Below, in pieces: positions 37,006-45,429 of a stretch of DNA of 64,000 nucleotides (the first letter of the stretch is position 1; each line of letters starts with the position of its first letter). This stretch comes from Porphyridium purpureum. Its lineage: Eukaryota > Rhodophyta > Bangiophyceae > Porphyridiales > Porphyridiaceae. The notes beneath the pieces were generated by a model. That model saw nothing but the letters and a program-made list of their open reading frames with translations. It did no database searches and had not been told where the DNA came from. The stretch spans positions 1,674,001-1,738,000 of the forward strand of contig VRMN01000001.1 in NCBI GenBank assembly GCA_008690995.1. The letters run 5' to 3'. A program made the position numbers and the translations under genes.

Positions 37006-38439
37006 ATGGAAGGGGCGCTAGGGTGTGGCTCATCCGGGCAGGAGCAGGCAGATGAGGCAGCACAGGTCGTGCGCGCGCAGGAGCTGACCGCGTCGCCGGA
37101 CGTGACCGCGCTCAAGCTGCATGACGCGCCGGCACTGGCTGCCAGAAAGGGCACCGAAAAAAGTCAGAACGGCAGTGGGCCCGCGAGTGCTGCTGCTGCC
37201 GCCGCTGCTGTACTGCCGGTGTCGAATAATAGCAGTGGTAACTCGTCCCGCTGCACGCTGGTGCTGCGCAATGTGCATTTTCAGGCTGATGAGGCCGAGA
37301 TTAGAGCGATGCTGGACGCCTTGGGCGACGGCGCTCTGCAGCAAAAGTACAAGAGTGTGCATATGCACAAGGACACGCATTCGAAAAAATTTGCTGGGAC
37401 CGTGTTTATAGAGTACTTTGCGGAGCAGGACGCAGCGGCCGCCATCAAGCTTCTTGAAGGCATGTCGATACGGGATCGCGTGGTCCGTGTTGAGCCCTAC
37501 AGGAAACCAGACAAGCGCTCAGTGCCTTTGGATCGCGATTCAATGGCTCAGCCGGCCGCGAGCCCAGTGTCCTCGGGAGACAAGCGACGTGACTTCTTCG
37601 AGACTCGCAAATCTGGAAGCGCTTCCGCATCGAGGAATTCGAGCCTCCCTGGGAATCACGCGACCGCAAGCCTCGTCGGCGGGCCCGCTGGTGAAGCAAA
37701 CCAGGAGACAGCGTACGTTGGCGGAGGTGGCTTCCAGAATGACGTCTTTGACAAGGATGCTTCCGAGCGTTTTGACGCGCTGGTGGCCAACATGCGCAAC
37801 CAGATCGAACAATTCAAGTCAGATCCGGATGGAAGCATGCATTTGCAGCTGCCCCCAGACTTAAACGCCGTCGAGAGATTGGTGGTGCACACGCTTGCCC
37901 ATGGGCTGGAGTTGGGGCATCGCAGCTTTGACGTGAAAACAAAGGACGGGAAGGAAGGCACAGGCTCGAAGAAAGCGGCCGTCCGACAGCTGGTCATTAC
38001 GAAAGATCCCGGCGAGATCAAAGAGTGGGAAGAAATCAGACCATACTCGGGTCCCGATGAAGAATCTGGCTTGCTGCTTGCGCGCAAACGTTACATGGAG
38101 ATGGAAGTGAAGAAGCTGAAGCGGCAACAGGCGCAGAAGGCTCAGCAGGCTCAAAAGGCGGCGCGTGGCGATCTCGCTCAGATGGATCAAGCAGACGTAG
38201 AAAAGTTCGAGTCGCTGAATAAGTATACTCCCAAAAGCCAGCGAGCGAGCAAGGCCGCGAATGGCGAAGCTGAAGGAGTGATGAGTCCCGCGGCGGGCGC
38301 CGCGAGTGGCGTTTGGAGTCAGCTGCCTCAGTACATTGCGAAGGGAAAGCCACGCGGACCCGACGGTACACGAGGCTTCACGGCGCGAACGCGAGCTCAG
38401 GTGCCGAACACCAGTCCCGATCCAGAGATGGCCACGTAG
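37006..38439 (+). CDS. RRM and R3H domain RNA-binding protein
   Basis: After a ~75-residue Ala/Ser-rich leader, an RRM follows (RNP2 LVLRNVHF, RNP1 KFAGTVFIEYF, then AAIKLLEGMSIRDRVVRVEP). A Ser-rich linker leads to an R3H domain (LNAVERLVVHTLAHGLELGHRSFD, with the conserved R..VH...H.L.L.H pattern). A basic helix (KKLKRQQAQKAQQAQKAAR) and a tail end the protein. Both domains bind single-stranded nucleic acid, so an mRNA-binding role is likely. The start is ATG 37006 (CAATGGA, strong context; 477 aa). The minisatellite lies upstream. Confidence 0.75.
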   Translation: MEGALGCGSSGQEQADEAAQVVRAQELTASPDVTALKLHDAPALAARKGTEKSQNGSGPASAAAAAAAVLPVSNNSSGNSSRCTLVLRNVHFQADEAEIRAMLDALGDGALQQKYKSVHMHKDTHSKKFAGTVFIEYFAEQDAAAAIKLLEGMSIRDRVVRVEPYRKPDKRSVPLDRDSMAQPAASPVSSGDKRRDFFETRKSGSASASRNSSLPGNHATASLVGGPAGEANQETAYVGGGGFQNDVFDKDASERFDALVANMRNQIEQFKSDPDGSMHLQLPPDLNAVERLVVHTLAHGLELGHRSFDVKTKDGKEGTGSKKAAVRQLVITKDPGEIKEWEEIRPYSGPDEESGLLLARKRYMEMEVKKLKRQQAQKAQQAQKAARGDLAQMDQADVEKFESLNKYTPKSQRASKAANGEAEGVMSPAAGAASGVWSQLPQYIAKGKPRGPDGTRGFTARTRAQVPNTSPDPEMAT

Positions 38440-38615
38440 CAAGAACACACAAGTATCCCGTTCCAACCAATAACTGCCTCCCCGCTCTAAAATTGACCAT
38501 TTCACCTGAATCTTTCAGCAGCTTTTGAGATAGATTCGCATGAGTCTCCGTAATCATTGTCGGGGCGGACGCTGCAATCCCAGCACGCTGCAGATTCAAT
38601 GCTTACACGAGTGGG

Positions 38616-39111
38616 ATGTGCTCGCCATCTGGAGAAGCAGAGGTACGTGTTTTGAGTTCGCTATATTATCAGTACAAAGTACATGCCACCAGCAAATAGA
38701 TCGCGTCGCCACAGGCGCTACCGCCCACAAACTACGACATCCACAATATCGGCGTGAAGGCTCCAGAACGGGTCGAGCGGTTCATCGACACTTTGCTGAA
38801 GGTCGCGGCGCCCGGTGCGACACACGGCCAAGGTTTCAAAAAGTTTTGTGGAACACAAATGGTTGAACGTTCTGTTTGCACAGCCTTTCTAAATTTAAAA
38901 GCAGCACACAAACACGACCGCGCAGTCTTCATGGTACGTGCCAGAGCTGCGGCCTCAGGATTCCGTGATTGTTTGGCGGCAGTGGTCTTTTACCCGTTGC
39001 TGTTTCCCTAATTCACTCCGGGGCGCAGCACTACAATGCGGCAAATGTGCTAGGAGCCAGTACGCTCTTTTCTCACAGGCGAGGTATCTCCTGCGGCGAC
39101 CCATATTGTGA
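38616..39111 (+). CDS. Candidate small three-exon gene, orphan
   Basis: Exon 1 (38616-38642, MCSPSGEAE), exon 2 (38715-38933, 73 codons, starting ALPPTNYDIHNIGVKAPERV) and exon 3 (39079-39111, ARYLLRRPIL then stop) are joined by two GT-AG introns of 72 and 145 nt. Both have GTACGT donors, the same as in the confident spliced genes here (NSUN5, eIF1A, C2H2). All junctions are phase 0, giving 92 aa. Exon 2 looks like a real helical protein (VERFIDTLL, FLNLKAAHKHDRAVFM). I recognise no family. The exon 3 acceptor is uncertain: an alternative AG at about 39028 would give a longer tail. Confidence 0.45.
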
Positions 39112-39165
39112 GAGAGCGCCGTTGTTGCCGGCTCGAGCCCTGAAGTTACCCCGTAGCCATGAGGA

Positions 39166-39250
39166 AGCGGTTTCTGTGGGAAACCGTTAAGCCGATACGT
39201 CGGGAACAGAAACGGTTTACTTTGCGAAACCGTTTAACCATTTACCGGTT
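39166..39250. promoter_or_regulatory. Cluster of AAACGGTTT/AAACCGTTT palindromes (MYB-like) upstream of the NDH-like gene
   Basis: Five related words occur: AAGCGGTTT (39166), AAACCGTTAA (39181), AAACGGTTT (39210), AAACCGTTTAA (39227) and TTACCGGTT (39242). The nearest is about 115 bp from the start codon at 39366. The AACGG/AACCG core is the classic MYB half-site, and paired cores make near-palindromes. The same word appears at 15337 and 34272 upstream of two other genes. Confidence 0.5.
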
Positions 39251-39365
39251 CTTCTTGCGGAGTTTAGCGGGCGTGCTTGAGGAGAAATGAATGTGACAGG
39301 GGGAGAAACAGGTGACGGTAGCGGAGTGAGGAAGGAGGGACTTGGATGGATGATGATGGACAAAG

Positions 39366-40913
39366 ATGGTGCGCGTGGTTCTGGTGGGAGGCGGCCATGC
39401 GCATATGATGATAATTCGGCGGGAATTGAGCCGCGTGAGCCGGTATCGCCTGTGGAAACGTGGCTATGGGCGTGGATGGGAAAACGACGCAAAGCTACGT
39501 GAGCTGGAGTTGTTGCTCATCACCAACCGCCCTGAGTCTGTGTACAGCGGCATGACTCCGGGCGTTGTAGCAGGGCGCTACGAATATGAGGAAGCTGCGG
39601 TCGATGTCCGTAGCGTGTGCGCGCGAGCCGGATGGACCGTGCTGATTGCGAGCGTACAGGCGATCTCGAGCAGCGAGCGCATTGTTCGGGTCTACGACAA
39701 ACAAAAGGATGTGCATTTGGAAATTCCGTATGATATTCTGTCGATCAATATCGGCTCGGAAGCCAAATTGCCGCACGCCTCGTTTCTGCTCGGTGCGCAG
39801 GCTGGTGCCGCCGTTGTCATGACACGCCCGATTGCTGAGCTCGAGCCGTTTGTTCGACGCTTCTTCGAGGCGCAGGCACAGGCACAGGCGCAAGTGCAAG
39901 TGCAAACCGAATCACTCGCGGCTTCCGCAAGTGAGAATCAAACCATCAACGTCTGTGTCGTGGGCGGCGGAATGGCGGCCCTAGAGCTTGCCTTTGCGCT
40001 ACGACAGCGCGCATGCCAGTATGCGCCGCAAATGCACAACGTCTTGGTGCAGCTTATCGACGCTAAGATGCCCGAAAAATCTGCGCTCTACACCATGATC
40101 GAACATGAACTCGCGGCCAGAGGCATTGAGCATCGTCGAAACGTACGCGCTGAACGGCTGCAACTGCCGCACGCTGGGACGCCCGACCAGCAGCTCAGCG
40201 TGATCCTATCAGACGGCAGCGCACTTCCTGCCCACCTTGTTGTCCTGGGCACGGGTGCTGCCGCCGCGGCGTGGTTAAAAACCAATACGGATCTTGCGCT
40301 GGACGCTCAGGGGTATGTCCTTGTCAACCAGAAGCTTCAAAGCGTTTCCGCACCAGCCGTGTTTGCAGTTGGTGATTGCTGCGGTTTTGGGCAGCTGTTT
40401 GGTGATGACTCATTTCCGCCTAAAGCAGGCGTATTTTCTGTGCGAGAAGCTCATGTCCTGGCAGAGAATATCGCTTCGCTTGCGGCCTGCTTGGCAGCAG
40501 GCAATGCGCCTCTTGCAGCAGATTTGAAAGAGTACACTCCGCAGCGCGAATTCCTGCAACTTGTTTCGCTTGGTGACGGACATGCGATTGGGTCCAAGTT
40601 CGGCTTGGCCTTTTCTGGTGCTTGGGTGTGGTGGTTAAAACATCATCTCGACACCAGCTGGATGCAGCAAGTGACAGGATCTAACAAACATGCGGCTCCG
40701 TCCCGCAACGTGACGCCATTTGGCGGCTCGCCGGCAGAGGCTGCAGCGTATCTCATGAGCCGACACAGCTCGCGGGACTCGTTCAGTGTTCAACTTGGTG
40801 TACTCCAACGCATGGAGACCGACGACGCTTTTTGCAATGAGGTGAGGGTCGTATGCCGTCGAAGTACGAAAGAGCTTTATGGTATCGAAGAGGGAAGCGC
40901 CTCCTCTGCGTAG
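39366..40913 (+). CDS. FAD-dependent NAD(P)H dehydrogenase-like oxidoreductase (SelD-N-terminal/NDH-2-like)
   Basis: The N-terminal FAD motif VVLVGGGHAHMMIIRREL, the YSGMTPGVVAGRYEYEE block, and IPYDILSINIGSEAKL identify the branch of two-dinucleotide-binding flavoproteins found alone in cyanobacteria and plants and fused to the N-terminus of SelD. The NAD(P) motif is VCVVGGGMAALELAFAL and the second FAD motif is APAVFAVGDCCGF. A repeat-encoded insertion (AQAQAQAQVQVQT) separates two parts. The C-terminal ~150 residues include WVWWLKHHLDTSWM, typical of the group. The electron acceptor is unknown; a quinone is possible. Start ATG at 39366, 515 aa. Confidence 0.85.
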   Translation: MVRVVLVGGGHAHMMIIRRELSRVSRYRLWKRGYGRGWENDAKLRELELLLITNRPESVYSGMTPGVVAGRYEYEEAAVDVRSVCARAGWTVLIASVQAISSSERIVRVYDKQKDVHLEIPYDILSINIGSEAKLPHASFLLGAQAGAAVVMTRPIAELEPFVRRFFEAQAQAQAQVQVQTESLAASASENQTINVCVVGGGMAALELAFALRQRACQYAPQMHNVLVQLIDAKMPEKSALYTMIEHELAARGIEHRRNVRAERLQLPHAGTPDQQLSVILSDGSALPAHLVVLGTGAAAAAWLKTNTDLALDAQGYVLVNQKLQSVSAPAVFAVGDCCGFGQLFGDDSFPPKAGVFSVREAHVLAENIASLAACLAAGNAPLAADLKEYTPQREFLQLVSLGDGHAIGSKFGLAFSGAWVWWLKHHLDTSWMQQVTGSNKHAAPSRNVTPFGGSPAEAAAYLMSRHSSRDSFSVQLGVLQRMETDDAFCNEVRVVCRRSTKELYGIEEGSASSA

Positions 40914-41352
40914 CCTTGAAGATTTTGGCGGCTGTCAAAGGCTAGTCCGCAACTACGACTGGGCAATCAAAAGGATCATCTGTCCCTCCAACGACAGATC
41001 TAATGCAGCTAGTTTGCACCCCAAAGCCATTGAGAAAGCTCATGGATAGACAAAGTCGAAATAAGAATGGGAGCCACACAGATGCTCAACCATCCGAAAG
41101 AGCAGCGCCTGTTTTCGGGAATTAGCGGAGCATGGGGGCTTCCTTCCTACATCGCCAGCATCCGTAGTATCATTCCTTTTTGCCGCTGAAGACCAGACCA
41201 GGAGCGCTGCTGCGTAGGCGAGATGGCCCCAGCGGCCAAACTGGCGCAACCCATGTAAATTATTTGCAGATCCGTATGAATTTCTTAATAGCTCACATGG
41301 GCTCTGTTCTGTTTTGTCGATGCCTCAGCCATCTGCCTTGCCGGCAATCTCC
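40914..41352. other. Convergent intergenic region (439 bp)
   Basis: This space lies between the 3' ends of the NDH-like gene (+) and LSM8 (-). A short minus-strand frame around 41040-41249 (RQFGRWGHLAYAAALLVW) has no ATG and no clear acceptor, so no gene is called. Confidence 0.5.
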
Positions 41353-41643
41353 CTAGTGCACGATCGGTTTCAGAGAGCGTCCCCGAATCGCACTCCACTG
41401 AGTTTGGCGGTCCAGCTCGGCGCTGATTTCGCCCACGATCGCAAGATTATCACCACGCAAGAGAAAGAGACCAAGCTCCACGTGCACAACGGCTGCGCCG
41501 CGCTCAAAGTTGCGCTCGCGCGCGTGGCGCAGCACCAAATTGTGTGTCTGATCAAATCCAACGAGCTCGCCCACCACGTTACGCCCATCAAGCGTGAGCA
41601 CACTCACGTGCTTGCCCACAAAAGCGGCCAGCATGGGCGCCAT
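41353..41643 (-). CDS. LSM8: LSM8, U6 snRNA-associated Sm-like protein
   Basis: The 96-aa protein matches LSM8 across both Sm motifs: Sm1 VGKHVSVLTLDGRNVVGELVG and FDQTHNLVL, and Sm2 LGLFLLRGDNLAIVGEI. The RGDN variant of the Sm2 'RG.N' signature and the order of residues fit LSM8 rather than LSM2-7. LSM8 with LSM2-7 forms the nuclear ring on the U6 3' end. The start is ATG 41643 (CCATGGCG, strong context). It fits an organism that still splices a few introns. Confidence 0.92.
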   Translation of the reverse strand: MAPMLAAFVGKHVSVLTLDGRNVVGELVGFDQTHNLVLRHARERNFERGAAVVHVELGLFLLRGDNLAIVGEISAELDRQTQWSAIRGRSLKPIVH

Positions 41644-41997
41644 GGCTCCTTGTGGTCCACGCGCGTGTGCTCTCGGTTGCAAATCATCGGCTCTGTGGCG
41701 ATGGAGCTCTCATGAACATGCACGTACCGACTGGAATTTTTACGAACCGGCAATCGTTCTTCGTTTGACTCGCTTTCTTGTTTTGCACGCGTCGAAGCGA
41801 GTGCGATTGAGATCGACGCAACACTTATTCGATCCAGCGGGAGCGGTTCTTAGACATCCATAGTAAGTCTCCTACAGGAAAGAAACAAAAGCAGTGATGC
41901 CGCGCTTCCGAGACAGATCATATCCTTATGAACGTGCACAATTGCAAGCAGCAGATATCATCAAAGGTCAAGCTCGTTTAATTTCTTCTCGGCCCAC
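41644..41997. other. Intergenic region (354 bp)
   Basis: This is upstream of LSM8 and downstream of the RRM-like protein gene, both on the minus strand. No features were recognised. Confidence 0.5.
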
Positions 41998-43176
41998 CTA
42001 ACGGCGGCCCGATTGCCGGCGCTCACCAACTTGGCGGCGATCATCAAATGTGAGTATCATATGCTTGTTGTTAAAGGGTACGTCGAGCCGCAGCGTGCGC
42101 ATTCCCAGAGTCATGACAACCGCATGATGGGGTGGTGCCACAACCGTTGCATGATGGTCCCGAATCAGCTGCTCAGCCTCTGCGCGGCTTTCCATGCGCA
42201 CATGGATATACACGACAGCACCGTTGCGCGCCTGCGTGATGAACTCGGCCCACACTTCTTCCACGCGGTACGGACTGATTAAGTATGCGAGGCGGTCGAG
42301 GCCGTGATTTGCCGGAAAGTTGGAGATGAGTACGGTGCGGCCGTCGTCTTCCGCAGGGTCCGGAAGAGTCATGACCCTTCGGGCCACGTCACTGACAATG
42401 CGAACAGGCATAGCAACAATCTTATCCTGCTCGGCACGGTGGCTGCCTTGCATTTCTAGCATGCTGAGAAGCTCAGCCCGATGCGCGACGCCATTGGGCG
42501 CGCGGACGAACCAGCTATGCCGATAAGCGCTTTGTGATCGGAAAGCTGGAATGAAGTCTTCGCGTTTTAGTCCGACGTCGGACAGGCTCTGCACGCCGAG
42601 CAAGACCGCAAAGTCTTCGGGCGTCGCGGTTGGCGAAAGCCCTTGCACACGCATAAATGATGCCTTTGAGTCATCCCAGTCCTTCAGTAAGCGCCTTGGA
42701 TCCCTCCGATACAGCGGGATTGGCAGAAGAGCAGTCCGTATAGTGGCACGGTCGGATATTCCCCGCACCGGCATTTCATTGCGGAACCTGTCTAGGTAGA
42801 ACGTCGCCGAGAAGTCATCCTTCCTGGTTCCGATTTCGCCCTTCACAAACCGATGCAGACGCGCCAAGAACGGAGGTTGATCCATGGAGCGAAACAAATT
42901 GTGCGTACGCTCAGAAGCAGACTCTTGCGTGTCCGCCGGTGCGACATGGGCATCCGTGCCATGATCACCCAGCTCTTCCCTGTCTACGTTGTCATCGTCA
43001 TCTGCCACTCTGCCTCCATCCACTCGATCATCCACCGCGACCTGCGAACCACTCGGCGAGCTCAGCATGCGAAACTGCGGCACACCGGCTGCTTTCGCGC
43101 GCGCGCTCCAATGCAGCGTCCGCCACGCGCGTTCTGCCGCACGCCCACGCTGCATGGCGCTCCAGACCGTGCGCAT
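41998..43176 (-). CDS. Putative mitochondrial RRM-like protein
   Basis: From the ATG at 43176 the first ~40 residues (MRTVWSAMQRGRAAERAWRT, then HWSARAKAAG) are Arg/Ala/Trp-rich without acids, as in a mitochondrial presequence. An acidic disordered part, a central unknown region (about 95-280) and a C-terminal RRM-like segment follow: RTVLISNFPANHGLDRLAYL as beta1-alpha1, then GAVVYIHVRMESRAEAEQLI. A basic tail ends the 392-aa protein. It is not assigned to a family; an organellar RNA-processing or ribosome role is a guess. Confidence 0.55.
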   Translation of the reverse strand: MRTVWSAMQRGRAAERAWRTLHWSARAKAAGVPQFRMLSSPSGSQVAVDDRVDGGRVADDDDNVDREELGDHGTDAHVAPADTQESASERTHNLFRSMDQPPFLARLHRFVKGEIGTRKDDFSATFYLDRFRNEMPVRGISDRATIRTALLPIPLYRRDPRRLLKDWDDSKASFMRVQGLSPTATPEDFAVLLGVQSLSDVGLKREDFIPAFRSQSAYRHSWFVRAPNGVAHRAELLSMLEMQGSHRAEQDKIVAMPVRIVSDVARRVMTLPDPAEDDGRTVLISNFPANHGLDRLAYLISPYRVEEVWAEFITQARNGAVVYIHVRMESRAEAEQLIRDHHATVVAPPHHAVVMTLGMRTLRLDVPFNNKHMILTFDDRRQVGERRQSGRR

Positions 43177-43665
43177 TGAATGGAGGACGCGCCTGATCAC
43201 GAAAGTGTCGGTGCCAGGCAGAGTGAGCGCCGCTGTAACCCGAGTGCGATGGACGTTCTCACCGCCTCGCCGTCGTCGTTGGCCGGCACACGAAGAGCAA
43301 GGGAGTACGAGCGCTTTACACGCTCCTTCGCCACACTTGCGCCGGCGCACAGGCTCAAAGAAACCTAGCAGGGCTCGATCTGTCTAGTAAACATGGTACA
43401 TTTTACTAGTAGAGTGAACGGCTGCACTGACGCATGCTTTTACTTTTGCGCTACAGTTCTTGGCAGCAGGCCATGTCGAAGACACGCCAACGCACATGGA
43501 TGCTGCTTCCGCTGCAGCGGAGGCCTGGGTCGACGTCATTGACGCGGCATTCGGCGACATCATGTTGAAAGCTTGGTCCGCACCGCACTGTTCGATCTGC
43601 TACGACGTTACGACATCGCGAGCTGCGCGGCGCCGACCACACACACACATGCTGCACAACCTCGT
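43177..43665. other. Intergenic region (489 bp) with a short palindrome
   Basis: This is upstream of the RRM-like protein gene and downstream of the DEAD-box gene. A plus-strand frame around 43496-43700 has no recognisable content. The palindrome at 43384-43409 is listed separately. Confidence 0.5.
43384..43409. promoter_or_regulatory. Inverted repeat CTAGTAAA...TTTACTAG around a GTAC core
   Basis: Perfect 8-bp arms (43384-43391 and 43402-43409) flank a 10-nt centre containing GGTACA. It lies about 210 bp upstream of the RRM-like protein start. It could be an operator-like site for a dimeric factor or a cruciform, or chance. Confidence 0.35.
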
Positions 43666-45429
43666 CTACTCCTTGGGCTCTGGACCCTCAGCCTCTTCCA
43701 GGTAGTACAAATCCTCCAGGAAGCGAATGGTCGAGTCCTTGTCCGTGGCGTCCGGGAGCTCGGTTTCTGGCGGATATATTTGCTGCATGGCGTCTCCAAT
43801 TTCAAGCTGCTCGGCAATCTTCAGGATCGCATCGCGGTCCTCTTGCGCAACCAGGCTCGTCACGATCCCAGGTGCGGTTTGCCCCACACGCCCCGCGCGC
43901 CCAGCTTGGTGGAGGTAATCCTCGATGCTCAACGGAAGGTACAAGTTGTACACGTGCGACACGTTCGGAAAGTCCAGCCCGCGACTCGATTCCGGCGTCA
44001 TGATTAGCATATTCACCACACCATCACGGAAGTACTCCATGATCTGGAATGGAATCACACCGGTTTTGGGTAGCAGCACTGCGATTTTCGCTGTGCTTTG
44101 ACCCCACATGACCAAGCGCAGCTTTTCTGCCACGCCCCTGGCAATTTCCTCATTCGGCACGAACACGACCACACGCGGCGACGCCTCGGACGGAGATTTG
44201 CTGGTAGCTTGCATCAAATTCACGTCGCTCTTGATGATTCCCTTTAGGGCGCTCAGTGCTCGCCAACCATCCACGATGCAGTACCGATGTGTCAACCCCC
44301 CTGGGAGCCGCTTGATACCTGCAGCGTCCTCGATGTTCTCAAACACCTTTTTCTCTGTGACCACGAGCGGCGCGTTCAGCCACTTGGACAGCACTGCGCG
44401 CTGGATCTGTTCGGGCGTGACAGAAGCGCCGCATACCATGTGGAAAGCCCTGCTTGAAATCAGTGTATTCAGGGTGTCCGCCCCACCCATTTCGAGGCAC
44501 CGATCAAACTCATCGACGACCACCGCCTCAAGCTGCTGCGGAAGAATTACGAGCGACTTGACTACGCGCGCGAGGTACTTTGGAGTACCGAGCACAATCT
44601 GGATGCCTTCTAACAGATCGCCCTCTGTGGCGCGCGTGGCCGTGTCCTCGTCAAAAACACCCACAACTCGGATTCCTCGTGGTCCCGTGTACTGGTACAT
44701 ATTGAGCTTGCTTCCTGGATCTGACTCCTTGCGCAAATCGCCGCCCAGAAGCTGATACAAAAGTAGCGCCTGCTTGGCTGCCAGTTCTTTTGACGGGACC
44801 ACCACCAAGGCGAGCACTGGGGCGCGCTTGTCTGCGAGTTTCCCGCTGGAACTACACTCAAACAGCTGATCGCTCAGTCGCGAGAGCAGGGGTACCATGT
44901 ATGCCAGCGACTTGCCTGAGCCAGTCTGCGAGAGCACCGCGGCGTCGCGCTCCTTCTCCAGGGTAGCGATCATGGCCTGCCTTTGGATCTGCAGTGGAAG
45001 CTCCCAGCCGAGCCGCTCGAGCCGATCAGCGAGCCACGCCGGAACACCAAACGAGCGCCAGTCGACAAACTCGCGCACATCAGCGCCTTCCGGCAGCAGC
45101 GCCTGGATCTTATCCCTAATCTCTGCCGCGAGCTGGTAGTCCTCAGCCTTGAGTGCGAAGCGCAGCTGCGTCTGCAGCACATTCAGGTCCTGCTTCTGCT
45201 TCATCTTTTTCTTCCACTCCGCTCCGGACACGTCCACGTCCACGGCCTCTGCCGCCTCATCTCCGTCCTGTGCCATCCCGCCGCCGCCCTCCATCCTCAC
45301 GCGGTGCCATCTCCTTGCGCATCTGCCGTGCAGTCCCAGACCCACTCTGCCTGTTGCGCAACGCGCCACCTTCCACACGCCATCTTCCCGCCGCACGAGG
45401 CGACCGTGACTCCCAACCACAAATGCCAT
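43666..45429 (-). CDS. Plastid-type DEAD-box RNA helicase with N-terminal UVR-like motif
   Basis: The start MAFVVGSHGRLVRR and the following Arg-rich stretch look like a plastid transit peptide. A UVR-like helical hairpin (LRFALKAEDYQLAAEIRDKI) follows. The helicase core has the Q-motif region (WELPLQIQRQ), motif I SQTGSGKS, Ib-like LGTPKYLA, motif II VVVDEFDR (DEFD instead of DEAD) and motif VI HQAGRAGRVGQ. DEAD-box proteins unwind RNA with ATP; a plastid rRNA or ribosome assembly role is likely but unproven. The altered motif II and motif III (GAS in place of SAT) suggest divergent activity. Start ATG 45429, 587 aa. Confidence 0.8.
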   Translation of the reverse strand: MAFVVGSHGRLVRREDGVWKVARCATGRVGLGLHGRCARRWHRVRMEGGGGMAQDGDEAAEAVDVDVSGAEWKKKMKQKQDLNVLQTQLRFALKAEDYQLAAEIRDKIQALLPEGADVREFVDWRSFGVPAWLADRLERLGWELPLQIQRQAMIATLEKERDAAVLSQTGSGKSLAYMVPLLSRLSDQLFECSSSGKLADKRAPVLALVVVPSKELAAKQALLLYQLLGGDLRKESDPGSKLNMYQYTGPRGIRVVGVFDEDTATRATEGDLLEGIQIVLGTPKYLARVVKSLVILPQQLEAVVVDEFDRCLEMGGADTLNTLISSRAFHMVCGASVTPEQIQRAVLSKWLNAPLVVTEKKVFENIEDAAGIKRLPGGLTHRYCIVDGWRALSALKGIIKSDVNLMQATSKSPSEASPRVVVFVPNEEIARGVAEKLRLVMWGQSTAKIAVLLPKTGVIPFQIMEYFRDGVVNMLIMTPESSRGLDFPNVSHVYNLYLPLSIEDYLHQAGRAGRVGQTAPGIVTSLVAQEDRDAILKIAEQLEIGDAMQQIYPPETELPDATDKDSTIRFLEDLYYLEEAEGPEPKE

